Assembly: GCF_039535235.1 (NCBI RefSeq)
Contig: NZ_BAAAWU010000001.1
Coordinates: 6,575,001-6,639,000 of the forward strand
DNA: 64,000 nucleotides
Direction: 5' to 3'
From: Streptomyces roseoviridis
GTDB lineage: Bacteria; Actinomycetota; Actinomycetes; Streptomycetales; Streptomycetaceae
Below the pieces are notes generated by a model. It was not told the origin of the DNA. It saw nothing but the letters and a program-made list of their open reading frames with translations, and made no database searches. Numbering within the stretch: the stretch's first letter is position 1; every line of letters starts with the position of its first letter. Made by a program: the position numbers and the translations under genes. This document shows, one piece after another, positions 33,912 through 43,314 of this stretch.

Positions 33912-33981
33912 GGCGGTGACGCTACGGGCCGGGGGGCGCCCCGCCCAGGGCCTTTCGCCGTGCGCGGATCCGCCCTCGGCG

Positions 33982-34689
33982 TCAGCGCCGCGGGAACTTT
34001 CGGCGCGGGGCGGCCGATCCCGCGTCCTTCACCTTCGCCGCGTACTCGTCCACGTACTCCTGACCGGACAGCGCCAGGATCTCGTACATGATCTCGTCGG
34101 TCACCGCGCGCACCGCCGCCTTCTGCCCCTGCATCCCGGCGTAGCGGGAGAAGTCCAGCGGCTCGCCGAAGCGGATGGTGACCCGCCGGATCCGCGGGAC
34201 GACCCGGCCCGGCGGCTGGATCTCGAAGGTCCCCACCATCGCGCACGGGATCACCGGCACCCCCGCCGTCAGCGCCATCACGGCGACCCCCACCTTGCCC
34301 TTGTACAGCCGCCCGTCGTGCGAGCGCGTGCCCTCCGGGTAGATGCCGAGCAGCTCGCCCTTCGCGAGCACCCCGAGACCCTCGCGGATCGCCGCCTGCC
34401 CCGCCTCCTTGCCGGATCGGTCCACCGGGATCTGGCCCGCGCTGCGGAAGAAGGCCGCCGTCAGCCGGCCCTTGAGACCGGGGCCGGTGAAGTACTCCTG
34501 CTTGGCGAGGAAGGTGATCCGCCGGCTCAGCACCACCGGCATCAGGAAGTGGTCCGAGAAGGACAGGTGGTTCCCGGCGATGATGGCCGCGCCCTCCTCG
34601 GGCACGTGCTCCAGGCCCTCCACCCGCGGCCGGAACAACAACCTCAGCAGCGGCCCGAGGAGCACGTACTTCAAGACCTGGTAGAACAC
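33982..34689 (-). CDS. 1-acylglycerol-3-phosphate O-acyltransferase (PlsC family)
   Basis: 235 aa. Acylates lysophosphatidate in phospholipid synthesis, or a related acceptor. The HX4D motif is NHLSFSD, block II is PVDRSGKEAG, and block III is IYPEGTRSHDGRLYKGKVG. A hydrophobic N-terminus (FYQVLKYVLLGPLLRLLF) anchors it to the membrane. GTG 34689 gives the common VFYQVLKY beginning; TTG at 34695 is an alternative. A tandem 20-base repeat lies just upstream, shared with the divergent DUF3048 gene. Confidence 0.9.
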   Translation of the reverse strand: MFYQVLKYVLLGPLLRLLFRPRVEGLEHVPEEGAAIIAGNHLSFSDHFLMPVVLSRRITFLAKQEYFTGPGLKGRLTAAFFRSAGQIPVDRSGKEAGQAAIREGLGVLAKGELLGIYPEGTRSHDGRLYKGKVGVAVMALTAGVPVIPCAMVGTFEIQPPGRVVPRIRRVTIRFGEPLDFSRYAGMQGQKAAVRAVTDEIMYEILALSGQEYVDEYAAKVKDAGSAAPRRKFPRR

Positions 34690-34717
34690 CGGCAATCCCC
34701 GTTCGTCGCCCGAAAAG

Positions 34718-34757
34718 GCCCGTGCAAGCCCTTTCTAGCCCGTGCAGGCCCTTTGTA
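34718..34757. repeat. Abutting 20-bp direct repeats in a divergent promoter region
   Basis: GCCCGTGCAAGCCCTTTCTA is followed directly by GCCCGTGCAGGCCCTTTGTA, two mismatches. The 20-base period (about two helical turns) and position between the plsC-like and DUF3048 genes suggest a regulator site. Confidence 0.6.
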
Positions 34758-34802
34758 ACCGCGGGCGTCGCCGTGGTCCACTGGTGGGGAGGAGCGAACC
34801 GG

Positions 34803-35774
34803 ATGACAGGCGCGCGCGGACACCGGAATCCCGGCGCAGTCGCCACCGCCGCACTGTTGTGCGCGGTGACGGCCGCCGGTCTGTACGGCTGCGCCGAGCC
34901 GGGGCCGTCGCAGCCGCGGCCGACCCCGACGTCCGCCGGCGTCTCGCCGCTCACCGGACTGCCCGCGCGAGCGGGCCCCGTCCTCGCCGTCAAGATCGAC
35001 AACGTGCCGCCGGCCCGGCCCCACACCGGTCTCGCCGACGCCGACCTCGTCTACGTCGAGCAGGTCGAATCCGGCCAGACCCGGCTCATGGCGGTCTACT
35101 CCTCCCGGCTCCCCGACCGGATCGGCCCCGTCCGCAGCGCCCGTGAGTCGGACATCGAGCTGCTGCGGCAGTTCGACCGGCCGGTCCTCGCCTACTCCGG
35201 CGCCCAGAGCGCCCTCGGTCCGCTGCTGCGGGCCGCGCCGCTCCACCTGGTCACGGAGGGGAACACCCCCGGCGCCTTCGTCCGCGACACGGACCGGTCC
35301 GCCCCGCACAACCTCTACCTGCGCCCCGCCCGGGCCCTCGCGGCCGCCCCCGAGGCCGGCCACGTCAAGGACGTCGGCTTCCGCTTCGGCCCCGCCCCGG
35401 CGGACGGCACTCCCGTCAACAGCCGCACGGTGCGCTTCCCGGCCACCCGCTACACCTTCACCTGGACCCCCGCCGACCGGGCCTGGCGCGTGACCATGGA
35501 CGGCCGGTCCGACGGGCCCCTGAAGGCGGCCACCGTCGTCGTCCAGCACGTCACCGTGCGCCCCTCGCGCTTCCACGACTTCACGGGCGCCGTCTCCCCG
35601 TACACCGTCACCACCGGCTCAGGCACCGCCCGGATCCTGCGCGACGGCCGGGTCCACGAGGCCCGTTGGAACAGGCCGGACGCGCAGTCGGGCACCACCT
35701 ACACCACCCCGTCGGGCGCCCCGCTGAACTTCGCACCGGGCCAGGTGTGGGTGGTGCTCACCGGCGGGCGCTGA
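34803..35774 (+). CDS. DUF3048-family lipoprotein (YerB-like)
   Basis: 323 aa. A lipoprotein signal ends in LYGC with the acylated Cys near residue 26. DUF3048 features are SPLTGLPARAGPVLAVKIDN, ADLVYVEQVESGQTRLMAVY, RIGPVRSARESDIELLRQF, and a C-terminal half ending in TPSGAPLNFAPGQVWVVLT. Surface-anchored; B. subtilis YerB is the namesake and has no firmly known role. ATG 34803 follows GGGGAGGAG at proper spacing; an upstream start at 34722 would place a Trp-rich stretch before the signal. Confidence 0.88.
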   Translation: MTGARGHRNPGAVATAALLCAVTAAGLYGCAEPGPSQPRPTPTSAGVSPLTGLPARAGPVLAVKIDNVPPARPHTGLADADLVYVEQVESGQTRLMAVYSSRLPDRIGPVRSARESDIELLRQFDRPVLAYSGAQSALGPLLRAAPLHLVTEGNTPGAFVRDTDRSAPHNLYLRPARALAAAPEAGHVKDVGFRFGPAPADGTPVNSRTVRFPATRYTFTWTPADRAWRVTMDGRSDGPLKAATVVVQHVTVRPSRFHDFTGAVSPYTVTTGSGTARILRDGRVHEARWNRPDAQSGTTYTTPSGAPLNFAPGQVWVVLTGGR

Positions 35775-35792
35775 CCTCCCGGGCCCGGGGCC

Positions 35793-36002
35793 TCACGGCT
35801 GGGGTTTCGGGCGGCCGGGGCGGGGCGTGCGGGTGGGGGAGTCCCCGCTGTCGGCCGCCGCCATGCCGACCGTGGCGACGCCGAGCACGATCCAGGCGAA
35901 CCAGAGCCAGCCGCTGCTGCCGAGCGCCACCGTGTACGTGGTGATCAGCACCAGGGCGGCGAACGTGATCACCGTCATGGTCTTCGTGGGACCGGACATC
36001 AT
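35793..36002 (-). CDS. Small membrane protein
   Basis: 69 aa with two membrane helices (MTVITFAALVLITTYTVAL; LWFAWIVLGVATVGMAAA) and a basic, proline-rich cytoplasmic tail. Function unknown. GGAGGGCGGAGCG precedes the ATG pair at 36002. It follows the ctaG-like gene on the same strand by 97 bases. Confidence 0.7.
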   Translation of the reverse strand: MMSGPTKTMTVITFAALVLITTYTVALGSSGWLWFAWIVLGVATVGMAAADSGDSPTRTPRPGRPKPQP

Positions 36003-36099
36003 CGCTCCGCCCTCCTCGAAGCCATGGTGACCCCGGGACGGGGGCGTGCGCCACCCCTGGGACCGCGCGCCCGCGCGCCCGTGCCCCCGGGGGCGCTCT

Positions 36100-37053
36100 C
36101 TACCGGCCGCCGCCTGTGCGCAGCGAGGCCAGATACGCGTTGTACGCCTCCAGCTCCTTGTCGCCGTCCCGGTCCGCGGCCCGGTCCTTGCGGACCGCCT
36201 GCCGCTGCTCGGAGTGGTACCACTGGTAGACCAGCGCGATCAGCACCAGCACGGACGGGATCTCGCTGAACGCCCACGCGATGCCGCCGGCCGCGTGCTG
36301 GTCGGCCAGGGCGTCGATGCCGAGCGAGGCCGGCGGGTTCTCGTAGGCCCGCACCATCGGCTCGCTGGCCATCATCAGCGCGATGCCGAAGAAGGCGTGG
36401 AAGGGCATGCCCGCGAACAGTTCCAGCATCCGCATCACATAGCCCGGCCGGTGCGGGCCCGGGTCGACGCCCATGATCGGCCAGAAGAAGACCAGGCCCA
36501 CCATGAGGAAGTGGACCATCATCCCGATGTGGCCCGGCTTGGACTCCATGAGGAAGTCGAACAGCGGCGTGAAGTACAGCCCGTACAGGCTCGCGATGAA
36601 CATCGGGATCGTGAACGCCGGGTGCGTGATGATCCGCATGTACCGGCTGTGCAGCAGCTTGAGCAGCAGTTCGCGCGGCCCCGTCGAGCCCCGGCCGGCC
36701 ACCGGCAGCGCCCGCAGCGCGAGCGTCACCGGCGCGCCGAGCAGCAGCAGGATCGGCGACAGCATGGAGATCACCATGTGCTGCACCATGTGCACGCTGA
36801 ACATGACCATGCCGTAGTCGTTGAGCTTCGTGCACATCACCAGGGCGATCGACAGCACGCCCACCGCGAAGAACACCGTCCGGCTCACCGGCCAGGCGTC
36901 CCCGCGCCCCCGCAGCCGCGCCACGCCCCACCCGTACAGACCGAGCGCGGCCAGGCACCCGACCAGGAAGAACAGGTCGGGGGAGAACTCCAGGGCCCGC
37001 CCCAGCGTGAACGGCGGCAGATCCATGGTCATGCCGTGTCCGCCGTGATCCAT
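36100..37053 (-). CDS. Cytochrome c oxidase assembly protein (caa3_CtaG family)
   Basis: 317 aa with about seven membrane helices. Family hallmarks are the N-terminal His-rich segment (DHGGHGMTMD), HMVQHMVISMLSPILLLLGAP, HPAFTIPMFIASLYGLYFTPLFD, MMVHFLMVGLVFFWPI and MPFHAFFGIALMM. Members help deliver copper to cytochrome c oxidase and some are fused to copper importers. The product sits in the cytoplasmic membrane. It is downstream of pfkA's hairpin but on the same strand, with an independent promoter region. Confidence 0.9.
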   Translation of the reverse strand: MDHGGHGMTMDLPPFTLGRALEFSPDLFFLVGCLAALGLYGWGVARLRGRGDAWPVSRTVFFAVGVLSIALVMCTKLNDYGMVMFSVHMVQHMVISMLSPILLLLGAPVTLALRALPVAGRGSTGPRELLLKLLHSRYMRIITHPAFTIPMFIASLYGLYFTPLFDFLMESKPGHIGMMVHFLMVGLVFFWPIMGVDPGPHRPGYVMRMLELFAGMPFHAFFGIALMMASEPMVRAYENPPASLGIDALADQHAAGGIAWAFSEIPSVLVLIALVYQWYHSEQRQAVRKDRAADRDGDKELEAYNAYLASLRTGGGR

Positions 37054-37101
37054 CTGTCTACTCCTGGAGCCCGATTCGCGCTTGTTGTCCGCACCAGACT
37101 A

Positions 37102-37139
37102 GAACCGCCCCCGGCCGCGTCGGCGACCGGGGGCGGTTC
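37102..37139 (-). terminator. Hairpin terminator after pfkA
   Basis: 13-bp stem GAACCGCCCCCGG / CCGGGGGCGGTTC with a 12-base loop, 19 bases after the pfkA stop. Confidence 0.8.
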
Positions 37140-37158
37140 ACACGCGTCGGAGGACCGC

Positions 37159-38187
37159 TCAGAGCACGGTCTCGGCCTCGTCGTAGCGCTCGGCCGGGAC
37201 CGTCTTCAGGCTCTCCACGGCCGCCGCCAGCGGGACCAGCTCGATGTCGGTGCCGCGCAGCGCCGTCAGCATGCCGAAGTCGCCGCGGTGCGCCGCCTCC
37301 ACCGCGTGCCAGCCGAAGCGGGTCGCGAGGACGCGGTCGTACGCGGTCGGGGTGCCGCCGCGCTGCACGTGGCCGAGGATCACCGGCCGGGCCTCCTTGC
37401 CGAGGCGCCGCTCCAGCTCGACGGAGAGCTGGTTGGCCACCCCGGTGAAGCGCTCGTGGCCGTAGATGTCCTTGCCGGCGGTCTTGAAGTCCATGGAGGA
37501 GCCCTCGCGGGGCTTCGCGCCCTCGGCGACCACGACGATCGCGAAGCGCTTGCCGTCCTCGAAACGGGCACCGACCCGGGCGGTCAGCTCGTCGATGTCG
37601 AAGGGGCGCTCGGGCACCACGATGGCGTGGGCGCCGGCGGCCATGCCGGAGTGCAGCGCGATCCAGCCGGTGTGGCGGCCCATGACCTCGACGATCAGCA
37701 CGCGCTGGTGGGACTCGGCGGTGGTCTTCAGCCGGTCCAGGGCCTCGGTCGCCACGGTGACGGCGGTGTCGAAGCCGAAGGTGACGTCGGTCGAGGCGAT
37801 GTCGTTGTCGATGGTCTTCGGCACTCCGACGATCGGCAGACCGGCCTCGGAGAGCAGGTTCGCCGCCTTCAGGGTGCCCTCGCCGCCGATCGGGATGATC
37901 GCGTCGATGCCCAGGTCGGCGACGTGGCCCTTGGCCCGCTCGACGCCGTCGACCAGATGGGCGGGCTGCACGCGGGAGGAGCCGAGGATGGTGCCGCCGC
38001 GGGCGAGGATGCCGTTCACCGCGTCGAGGTCCAGCCTGCGGTAGTCCGCCTCCAGCAGGCCCTTCCAGCCGTCGTGGAAGCCGATGACCTCGTCACCGTG
38101 GTCGACGACGGCGCGGTGCACGACGGAACGGATGACGGCGTTCAGACCGGGGCAGTCTCCGCCGGAGGTGAGCACACCAATGCGCAT
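37159..38187 (-). CDS. pfkA: 6-phosphofructokinase
   Basis: Phosphorylates fructose 6-phosphate in glycolysis. 342 aa. TSGGDCPGLNAVIR (nucleotide loop), catalytic GVPKTIDNDI, and VEVMGRHTGWIAL and ILGHVQRGGTPTAYDR substrate motifs. The phosphoryl-donor site reads GGEGTLKAA: Gly104 points to ATP rather than pyrophosphate as donor, while the usual Asp103 is Glu, as in actinobacterial enzymes of this group. Streptomyces carries several pfkA paralogues; which one this is cannot be told. Confidence 0.95.
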   Translation of the reverse strand: MRIGVLTSGGDCPGLNAVIRSVVHRAVVDHGDEVIGFHDGWKGLLEADYRRLDLDAVNGILARGGTILGSSRVQPAHLVDGVERAKGHVADLGIDAIIPIGGEGTLKAANLLSEAGLPIVGVPKTIDNDIASTDVTFGFDTAVTVATEALDRLKTTAESHQRVLIVEVMGRHTGWIALHSGMAAGAHAIVVPERPFDIDELTARVGARFEDGKRFAIVVVAEGAKPREGSSMDFKTAGKDIYGHERFTGVANQLSVELERRLGKEARPVILGHVQRGGTPTAYDRVLATRFGWHAVEAAHRGDFGMLTALRGTDIELVPLAAAVESLKTVPAERYDEAETVL

Positions 38188-38385
38188 AGCCCAAAAACCT
38201 TTGCAACGTGGGCCGACTCCCGGACCACGTCGTCCGGCTGGATCCCCGCCACCCTATCGGTGCCGGGTGGCGGGGCCGAACCGGATGTCCGCGGATTGGA
38301 CACCGTCTTTACTTGCGCATCTCCTGTGCGTATAGGCGCTCAGACGTGCGGCGCGTGGCCGGGCGTCCGGCGGTGCGACGGGCCG

Positions 38386-39114
38386 TCAGGCGGGCTGCGT
38401 GGCCGCCGCGATGCGCTCGGCGCGCAGCGCCTCGTACCAGCGGTCGTCCGTCGGCGGCAGCGCGTTCACGTCGAGCGCCAGCTTCAGGAGCAGGTCCGCG
38501 ATCTGCGGGTTCCGCGCCATGACCGGGCCGTGCATGTACGTGCCGAAGACGGTGTCGTTGTACGCGCCCTCCGTGCCGTCGCCGGTGCCGTTGCCCTTGC
38601 CGAACACGGTCCGGGCGAACGGGCGGGCGGTCGGGCCGAGGTGGGTGACGCCCTGGTGGTTCTCGAAGCCGGTGAGCTGGGGCAGGCCCAGCTGCGGGTC
38701 GATGTCGCCCAGCACGTCGCCGACGCAGCGGGCGCCCTCGCCGCGGACCGTGGTCACGTCGAGCAGGCCGAGGCCGGCCTGGCGCTCGCCGACGTCGTTG
38801 ACGAACTCGTGGCCCAGGATCTGGTAGCCGGCGCACACCGAGAAGATGATCGCGCCGTTGGCGGCGGCCCGGCTCAGGCCGCCGTCGCGGAGCAGCCGCT
38901 CCGCCGCCAGGCGCTGCGGGCGGTCCTCGCCGCCGCCGATCAGGTAGATGTCGCCGGAGGTGGGCACCGGCTGGTCGCTGCGCACGTCGACGCGCTCGAC
39001 GCTGAGGCCGCGCTGGCGGGCACGGCGCTCGACGACGAGGACGTTGCCCTGGTCGCCGTAGGTGCTGAGCAGGTCCGGGTAGACCCAGACCAGACGCAGG
39101 CTGCTGTCAGTCAT
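38386..39114 (-). CDS. gatD: Lipid II isoglutaminyl synthase, glutaminase subunit
   Basis: 242 aa class-I-like glutamine amidotransferase that supplies ammonia to MurT for amidation of the D-Glu of lipid II. Nucleophile Cys in FSVCAGYQILGHEF; His in YMHGPVMARNP; LIGGGEDRPQ is typical of the GatD/CobQ-like subfamily. AAAGGGACTC precedes ATG 39114. It follows murT by 32 bases and both are needed for function. Confidence 0.92.
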   Translation of the reverse strand: MTDSSLRLVWVYPDLLSTYGDQGNVLVVERRARQRGLSVERVDVRSDQPVPTSGDIYLIGGGEDRPQRLAAERLLRDGGLSRAAANGAIIFSVCAGYQILGHEFVNDVGERQAGLGLLDVTTVRGEGARCVGDVLGDIDPQLGLPQLTGFENHQGVTHLGPTARPFARTVFGKGNGTGDGTEGAYNDTVFGTYMHGPVMARNPQIADLLLKLALDVNALPPTDDRWYEALRAERIAAATQPA

Positions 39115-39146
39115 GCTGCGAGTCCCTTTGCGAAGGTCGAGTCGGG

Positions 39147-40388
39147 TCAGTTGCCGACGCGGCGGCGGACGTCCTGGAAGGCGGTGTAGTTGGCGATCAG
39201 CTCGATCTGGCCGGGCGGCGCCACCGTGACGGCCTCGTCGAGCGTCTCGCACACGCGGAAGTCCACGCCCGCGACCTCCAGGCGGACCGCGAGGTCCAGC
39301 TTTCGGTCGCCGATCACCATGATCGGGTGGCCGGCCAGGCGTCCGTAGTCCACGTCCCACAGCCAGGAGGTGTCCGTGCCGTCGGCGCCGCGCGCGTTGA
39401 CGGACAGGATCACCGGGGTCGGCGGCTGGTCGATCAGGGAAAACGTTTCGAGCCAGCCGGCCGGGTTCTTCGCGAGCAGCAGCCGCAGCTCACGGCCCTG
39501 GAAGGAGACCACGTCGTAGCGGCCGGCGACGGCCTGCACCTGGTACATGCGCTCCAGGGCGACCTGCGGCGGCACCCCGAAGACCGCGGCGACCGCGGCG
39601 GAGGTGGCGGCGTTGGCCTTGTTGGCGCGGCCGGGCAGCTGGAGGTGGATCGGCCAGGCCGAACCGTGCGGGTCGAGCACGTGGTCGCCGCTGAGCGCCC
39701 AGCTCGGCGCGGGACGGCGGAAGCCGCACTCGCCGCAGAACCAGTCGTCGCCGGGGCGCTGGAGCACACCGCCGCAGGCGGGGCAGGACCAGGCGTCGTC
39801 CTTCCACTCCTGGCCGACGGCGACCCACACCACGTTGGGGGAGGAGGAGGCGGCCCACACGATCAGCGGGTCGTCGGCGTTGGCGATCACGACGGCCTTG
39901 GTGCCGTTGAGGCCCTCGCGCCACTTCTCGGCCAGCATCCGGGTCTCCGCGGCGCGGTCGAGCTGGTCGCGGGAGAGGTTGAGCAGCGCGATCGCCTTGG
40001 GCGTGGTGTCCCGGGCGACGCCGGCGAGGTACTTCTCGTCGACCTCGATGACGCCGTAGCGGGCGTCCGAGCCGCCGGCCAGGGCGGAGGTGATGCCGGC
40101 GGGCATGTTGGCGCCGAGCGCGTTCGACACGACCGGGCCGCTGGCGCGCAGCGCCTCGGCGATCAGTCGGGTCGTGGTGGTCTTTCCGTTGGTCGCCGAC
40201 ACGAGCACGACGTCCAGATGCTGCGCGAGCCGCCCCAGCAGATCGGGGTCGAGCTTCAGCGCGACCCGGCCGCCGATCACCGATCCGCTGCCGCGTCCCG
40301 CTGCCCGCGACACCGCGGCGGCGGCCTTGCCCGCCGTCACGGCCAGCTTGGCGCGCGGCGACAGCGGCTCCGAGTTGCTGCCTGACAT
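39147..40388 (-). CDS. murT: Lipid II isoglutaminyl synthase, Mur ligase subunit
   Basis: 413 aa. A Mur-ligase core with P-loop VSATNGKTTTTRLIAEAL, NADDPLIVWAA, and the DUF1727 C-terminal domain (NPAGWLETFSLID; ILSVNARGADGTDTSWLWDVDY). A zinc-ribbon insert (CPACGGVLQ ... CGECGF) distinguishes MurT from other Mur ligases. With GatD it amidates the alpha-carboxyl of D-glutamate in lipid II, important for cross-linking and growth. Confidence 0.94.
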   Translation of the reverse strand: MSGSNSEPLSPRAKLAVTAGKAAAAVSRAAGRGSGSVIGGRVALKLDPDLLGRLAQHLDVVLVSATNGKTTTTRLIAEALRASGPVVSNALGANMPAGITSALAGGSDARYGVIEVDEKYLAGVARDTTPKAIALLNLSRDQLDRAAETRMLAEKWREGLNGTKAVVIANADDPLIVWAASSSPNVVWVAVGQEWKDDAWSCPACGGVLQRPGDDWFCGECGFRRPAPSWALSGDHVLDPHGSAWPIHLQLPGRANKANAATSAAVAAVFGVPPQVALERMYQVQAVAGRYDVVSFQGRELRLLLAKNPAGWLETFSLIDQPPTPVILSVNARGADGTDTSWLWDVDYGRLAGHPIMVIGDRKLDLAVRLEVAGVDFRVCETLDEAVTVAPPGQIELIANYTAFQDVRRRVGN

Positions 40389-40502
40389 CGTCCTTGTTCC
40401 TCCTTGCGTCGGTCCGGGCTCAGCCTATCGAGATCCGGCCAGCAGCCCGAACCACGGCACCGCGCCACGACCGGGCTGACCCCTGAACGTACCCTTGCGC
40501 CC

Positions 40503-41063
40503 ATGCGAAACCGCCTGATCCCCGGCACTTCCGGCCACGTCCGAGCGATGACCCTGCTCGGCGAACCGGTGCTGCACACCCCCTGCGAGACCGTCACCGA
40601 CTTCGGACCGGAGCTGGCCCGGCTGGTCGAGGACATGTTCGCGACGATGTACGCGGCGAACGGCGTGGGCCTGGCCGCCAACCAGGTGGGCGTGGGGCTG
40701 CGGGTCTTCGTCTACGACTGCCCGGACGACGAGGACGTCCGGCACCTGGGCCACGTGGTCAATCCGCGCCTGGTGGCGGCGGACGGGGACCTCTTCAGCG
40801 GCCCGGAGGGCTGTCTGTCGCTGCCCGGTCTCGAGGCCCCGACCCCGCGCTTCGACCGCGCGGTCGTCGAGGGCGTCCGCACGGACGGCACTCCGGTCCG
40901 GATCGAGGGCACCGGCTTCTTCGCCCGCTGCCTCCAGCACGAGTGCGACCACCTGCGGGGCGGGGTCTACGCCGACCACGTCACCGGCCGGGCCCGGCGC
41001 CGGCTGCTCCGGGCGATCCGGAAGGAGCCGTGGGGGAGCGGCGCGGGAGTGCTGGAGGGGTGA
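40503..41063 (+). CDS. def: Peptide deformylase
   Basis: Removes the N-formyl group from nascent proteins using a bound ferrous or other metal ion. 186 aa. All three motifs are present: GVGLAANQVG (box 1), EGCLSLPGLE (box 2, Cys ligand) and QHECDHLRGG (box 3, HExxH-type). The Pro of GxGLAAPQ is Asn. ATG 40503 lies just after a TACCCT -10-like element, so the message may be leaderless. Streptomyces usually has more than one def; this is not next to fmt and is likely an accessory copy. Confidence 0.95.
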   Translation: MRNRLIPGTSGHVRAMTLLGEPVLHTPCETVTDFGPELARLVEDMFATMYAANGVGLAANQVGVGLRVFVYDCPDDEDVRHLGHVVNPRLVAADGDLFSGPEGCLSLPGLEAPTPRFDRAVVEGVRTDGTPVRIEGTGFFARCLQHECDHLRGGVYADHVTGRARRRLLRAIRKEPWGSGAGVLEG

Positions 41064-41239
41064 GCCGGGGACGGCGCCCGCGACGGCGGCCCGGCCGGGA
41101 CGTCGCCGGGCGAGCCGACGGGGGCGCCGGGGGAACGGCTTCGGGCGCGCGGAGGCCCACGAGGCGCGAGGGGGCCGAGCACGGTCGCGGTCGCGAGCCC
41201 GGCTCGAAGCCCCCTGAGGCGAGGGAGGCCGGAAAGACG

Positions 41240-41890
41240 TCAGAAGCCGGGGCCGTCCGCGCGGTCCTGGGCGCCGGCCAGCCGGCCCCACAGGACGTCC
41301 GCCAGGGCGCGCACCAACTCCGCGCGCGAGCAGGGGCGTTCGCCGAGCCACCAGTCACCGGCGGCGTGCATCATGCCGACGATCCCGTGCCCCCAGATCC
41401 GCGCCTGCGCCTCGCCGCCCGGTCCCAGGTCGATGCGCTCGGCGATGACCTGGCCGAGCTCCTCGCCCATGCGGCGCAGCAGCGGGGCGGAGTGGCGGCC
41501 GACGTCGAAGCCCTGCTCGGACTGGTGGGACTCCTCGGCGGGGTGCATGAGGAAGCGGTAGACCTGCGGCATGGCCTCGATGGAGGCCAGATAGGTGTCG
41601 AGGGTGGCCTCCACCCGCTGCCGCCGGTCGGCGGGCGCGTCGAGCGCGGCCCGGAGCGCCGAGAGCAGGGCGTCGGTGTGCCGGGTGGCGAGGGCGCGGT
41701 AGAGCCCGCCCTTGTCGCCGAAGTGGCGGTACAGGATCGGCTTGGTGATGCCCGCCTCGGCGGCGATCGCGTTCATGGAGGCCTTGGGGCCGTCCCGGAG
41801 CACCACGCGGTCCGCCGCCTCCAGCAGCTCGCGACGCCGTTGGTCGGCCGGCTTCTGCTGGTCGGTGGTGGTCCGGTGTGTGGTGTCCAT
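41240..41890 (-). CDS. TetR-family regulator
   Basis: 216 aa. HTH at residues about 20-65 (RRRELLEAADRVVLRDGPKA; IAAEAGITKPILYRHFGDKG). The C-terminal domain has the LDTYLASIEAMPQVYRFLMHP pattern seen in TetR regulators of fatty-acid metabolism. Divergent from an acyl-CoA dehydrogenase gene with a GGTAACAG/CTGTTACC palindrome between them, so it probably represses that gene and itself in response to an acyl-CoA. GGGGAGACACG precedes ATG 41890. Confidence 0.9.
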   Translation of the reverse strand: MDTTHRTTTDQQKPADQRRRELLEAADRVVLRDGPKASMNAIAAEAGITKPILYRHFGDKGGLYRALATRHTDALLSALRAALDAPADRRQRVEATLDTYLASIEAMPQVYRFLMHPAEESHQSEQGFDVGRHSAPLLRRMGEELGQVIAERIDLGPGGEAQARIWGHGIVGMMHAAGDWWLGERPCSRAELVRALADVLWGRLAGAQDRADGPGF

Positions 41891-42018
41891 AAGCGTGTCT
41901 CCCCGCCCGTACGAATTCCTGAGGCTTGTCGCAACGTAACACCCGGGCGGCACCCCGTGCCGTCCGGCCGTCGCCCGGCAGGAAGCGCTCCGGTGCTGGT
42001 TGACAGCCTCTACCCACC

Positions 42019-42038
42019 GGTAACAGACTGCTGTTACC
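42019..42038. promoter_or_regulatory. Palindromic operator between TetR gene and acyl-CoA dehydrogenase
   Basis: GGTAACAG and CTGTTACC are perfect 8-base arms with a 4-base centre. A further GTAAC half-site occurs at 42043 and another near 41934. The palindrome precedes a -10-like TAACAT at 42044-42049 and would block the dehydrogenase promoter. Confidence 0.7.
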
Positions 42039-42065
42039 GCAAGTAACATATCGCTGGGAGGGACC

Positions 42066-43289
42066 ATGGCCGAGTTCACGCTCGAGCTCAACGACGACCA
42101 GAAGCAGGTGCGCGACTGGCTCCACGGCTTCGCGGCCGACGTGATGCGCCCCGCGGCCGCCGAGTGGGACGAGCGCGAGGAGACGCCCTGGCCGATCATC
42201 CAGGAAGCCGCCAAGCTCGGAATCTACTCCCTCGACTTCTACGCGCAAGCGTTCTTCGACCCCACCGGCCTCGGCATCCCGATGACCATGGAGGAGCTCT
42301 TCTGGGGCGACGCCGGAATCGCCCTGTCCATCGTCGGCACCGGCCTCGCCGCCGTCGGCGTCCTCGCCAACGGCACCGAGGAGCAGATCGGCACCTGGGT
42401 CCCCCAGATGTACGGCGACGCCGACGACGTCAAGGTCGCCGCCTTCTGCTCCTCCGAGCCCGACGCCGGCTCCGACGTCGCCTCCATGCGCACCCGCGCC
42501 GTCTACGACGAGGCCAAGGACGAGTGGGTGCTCAACGGCACCAAGACCTGGGCGACCAACGGCGGCATCGCGAACGTCCACGTCGTCGTCGCCGTCGTCG
42601 ACCCCGAGCTCGGCTCCAAGGGCCACGCCTCCTTCATCGTGCCGCCGAACACCCCCGGTCTCTCCCAGGGCCAGAAGTTCCAGAAGCACGGCATCCGCGC
42701 CTCCCACACCGCCGAGGTCGTCCTGGAGGACGTCCGCGTCCCCGGCCACTGCCTGCTCGGCGGCAAGGAAAAGCTCGACGAGCGCCTCGCCCGCGCCCGC
42801 GAGAAGGCGAAGAGCGGGGACAGGGTCAAGAACGCCGCCATGGCCACCTTCGAGGCCTCCCGGCCCGCCGTCGGCGCCATGGCCGTCGGCACCGCCCGCG
42901 CCGCCTACGAGGTCGCCCTCGACTACGCCAAGACCCGCGAGCAGTTCGGCCGCCCGATCATCGACAACCAGGGCGTCGCCTTCCAGCTCGCCGACATGCG
43001 CACCCAGATCGACGCCGCCCGCCTCCTCGTCTGGCGCGCCTCCTGGATGGCGACCGCCGGCAAGCCCTTCACCTCCGCCGAGGGCTCGATGTCCAAGCTG
43101 TACGCGAGTGAGGTCGCCAAGAAGGTCACCGCCCAGGCCATCCAGATCCTCGGCGGCAACGGCTACACCCGTGAGTACCCGGTCGAGCGCATGCACCGCG
43201 ACGCCGCGATCTACACGATCTTCGAAGGCACGAGCGAGATCCAGCGCCTCGTCATCGCCCGCACCCTCTCGGGCATGCCGATCCGCTGA
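42066..43289 (+). CDS. Acyl-CoA dehydrogenase
   Basis: FAD-dependent alpha,beta-dehydrogenation of acyl-CoA, first step of beta-oxidation. 407 aa, family length. Signature [37 protein letters not shown], the FAD/tetramer segment [33 protein letters not shown] and the catalytic Glu in [23 protein letters not shown] precedes ATG. Probably regulated by the divergent TetR. Chain-length preference cannot be read. Confidence 0.95.
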   Translation: MAEFTLELNDDQKQVRDWLHGFAADVMRPAAAEWDEREETPWPIIQEAAKLGIYSLDFYAQAFFDPTGLGIPMTMEELFWGDAGIALSIVGTGLAAVGVLANGTEEQIGTWVPQMYGDADDVKVAAFCSSEPDAGSDVASMRTRAVYDEAKDEWVLNGTKTWATNGGIANVHVVVAVVDPELGSKGHASFIVPPNTPGLSQGQKFQKHGIRASHTAEVVLEDVRVPGHCLLGGKEKLDERLARAREKAKSGDRVKNAAMATFEASRPAVGAMAVGTARAAYEVALDYAKTREQFGRPIIDNQGVAFQLADMRTQIDAARLLVWRASWMATAGKPFTSAEGSMSKLYASEVAKKVTAQAIQILGGNGYTREYPVERMHRDAAIYTIFEGTSEIQRLVIARTLSGMPIR

Positions 43290-43314
43290 CGCACCACGGA
43301 CCGGGCCGGAGGGC

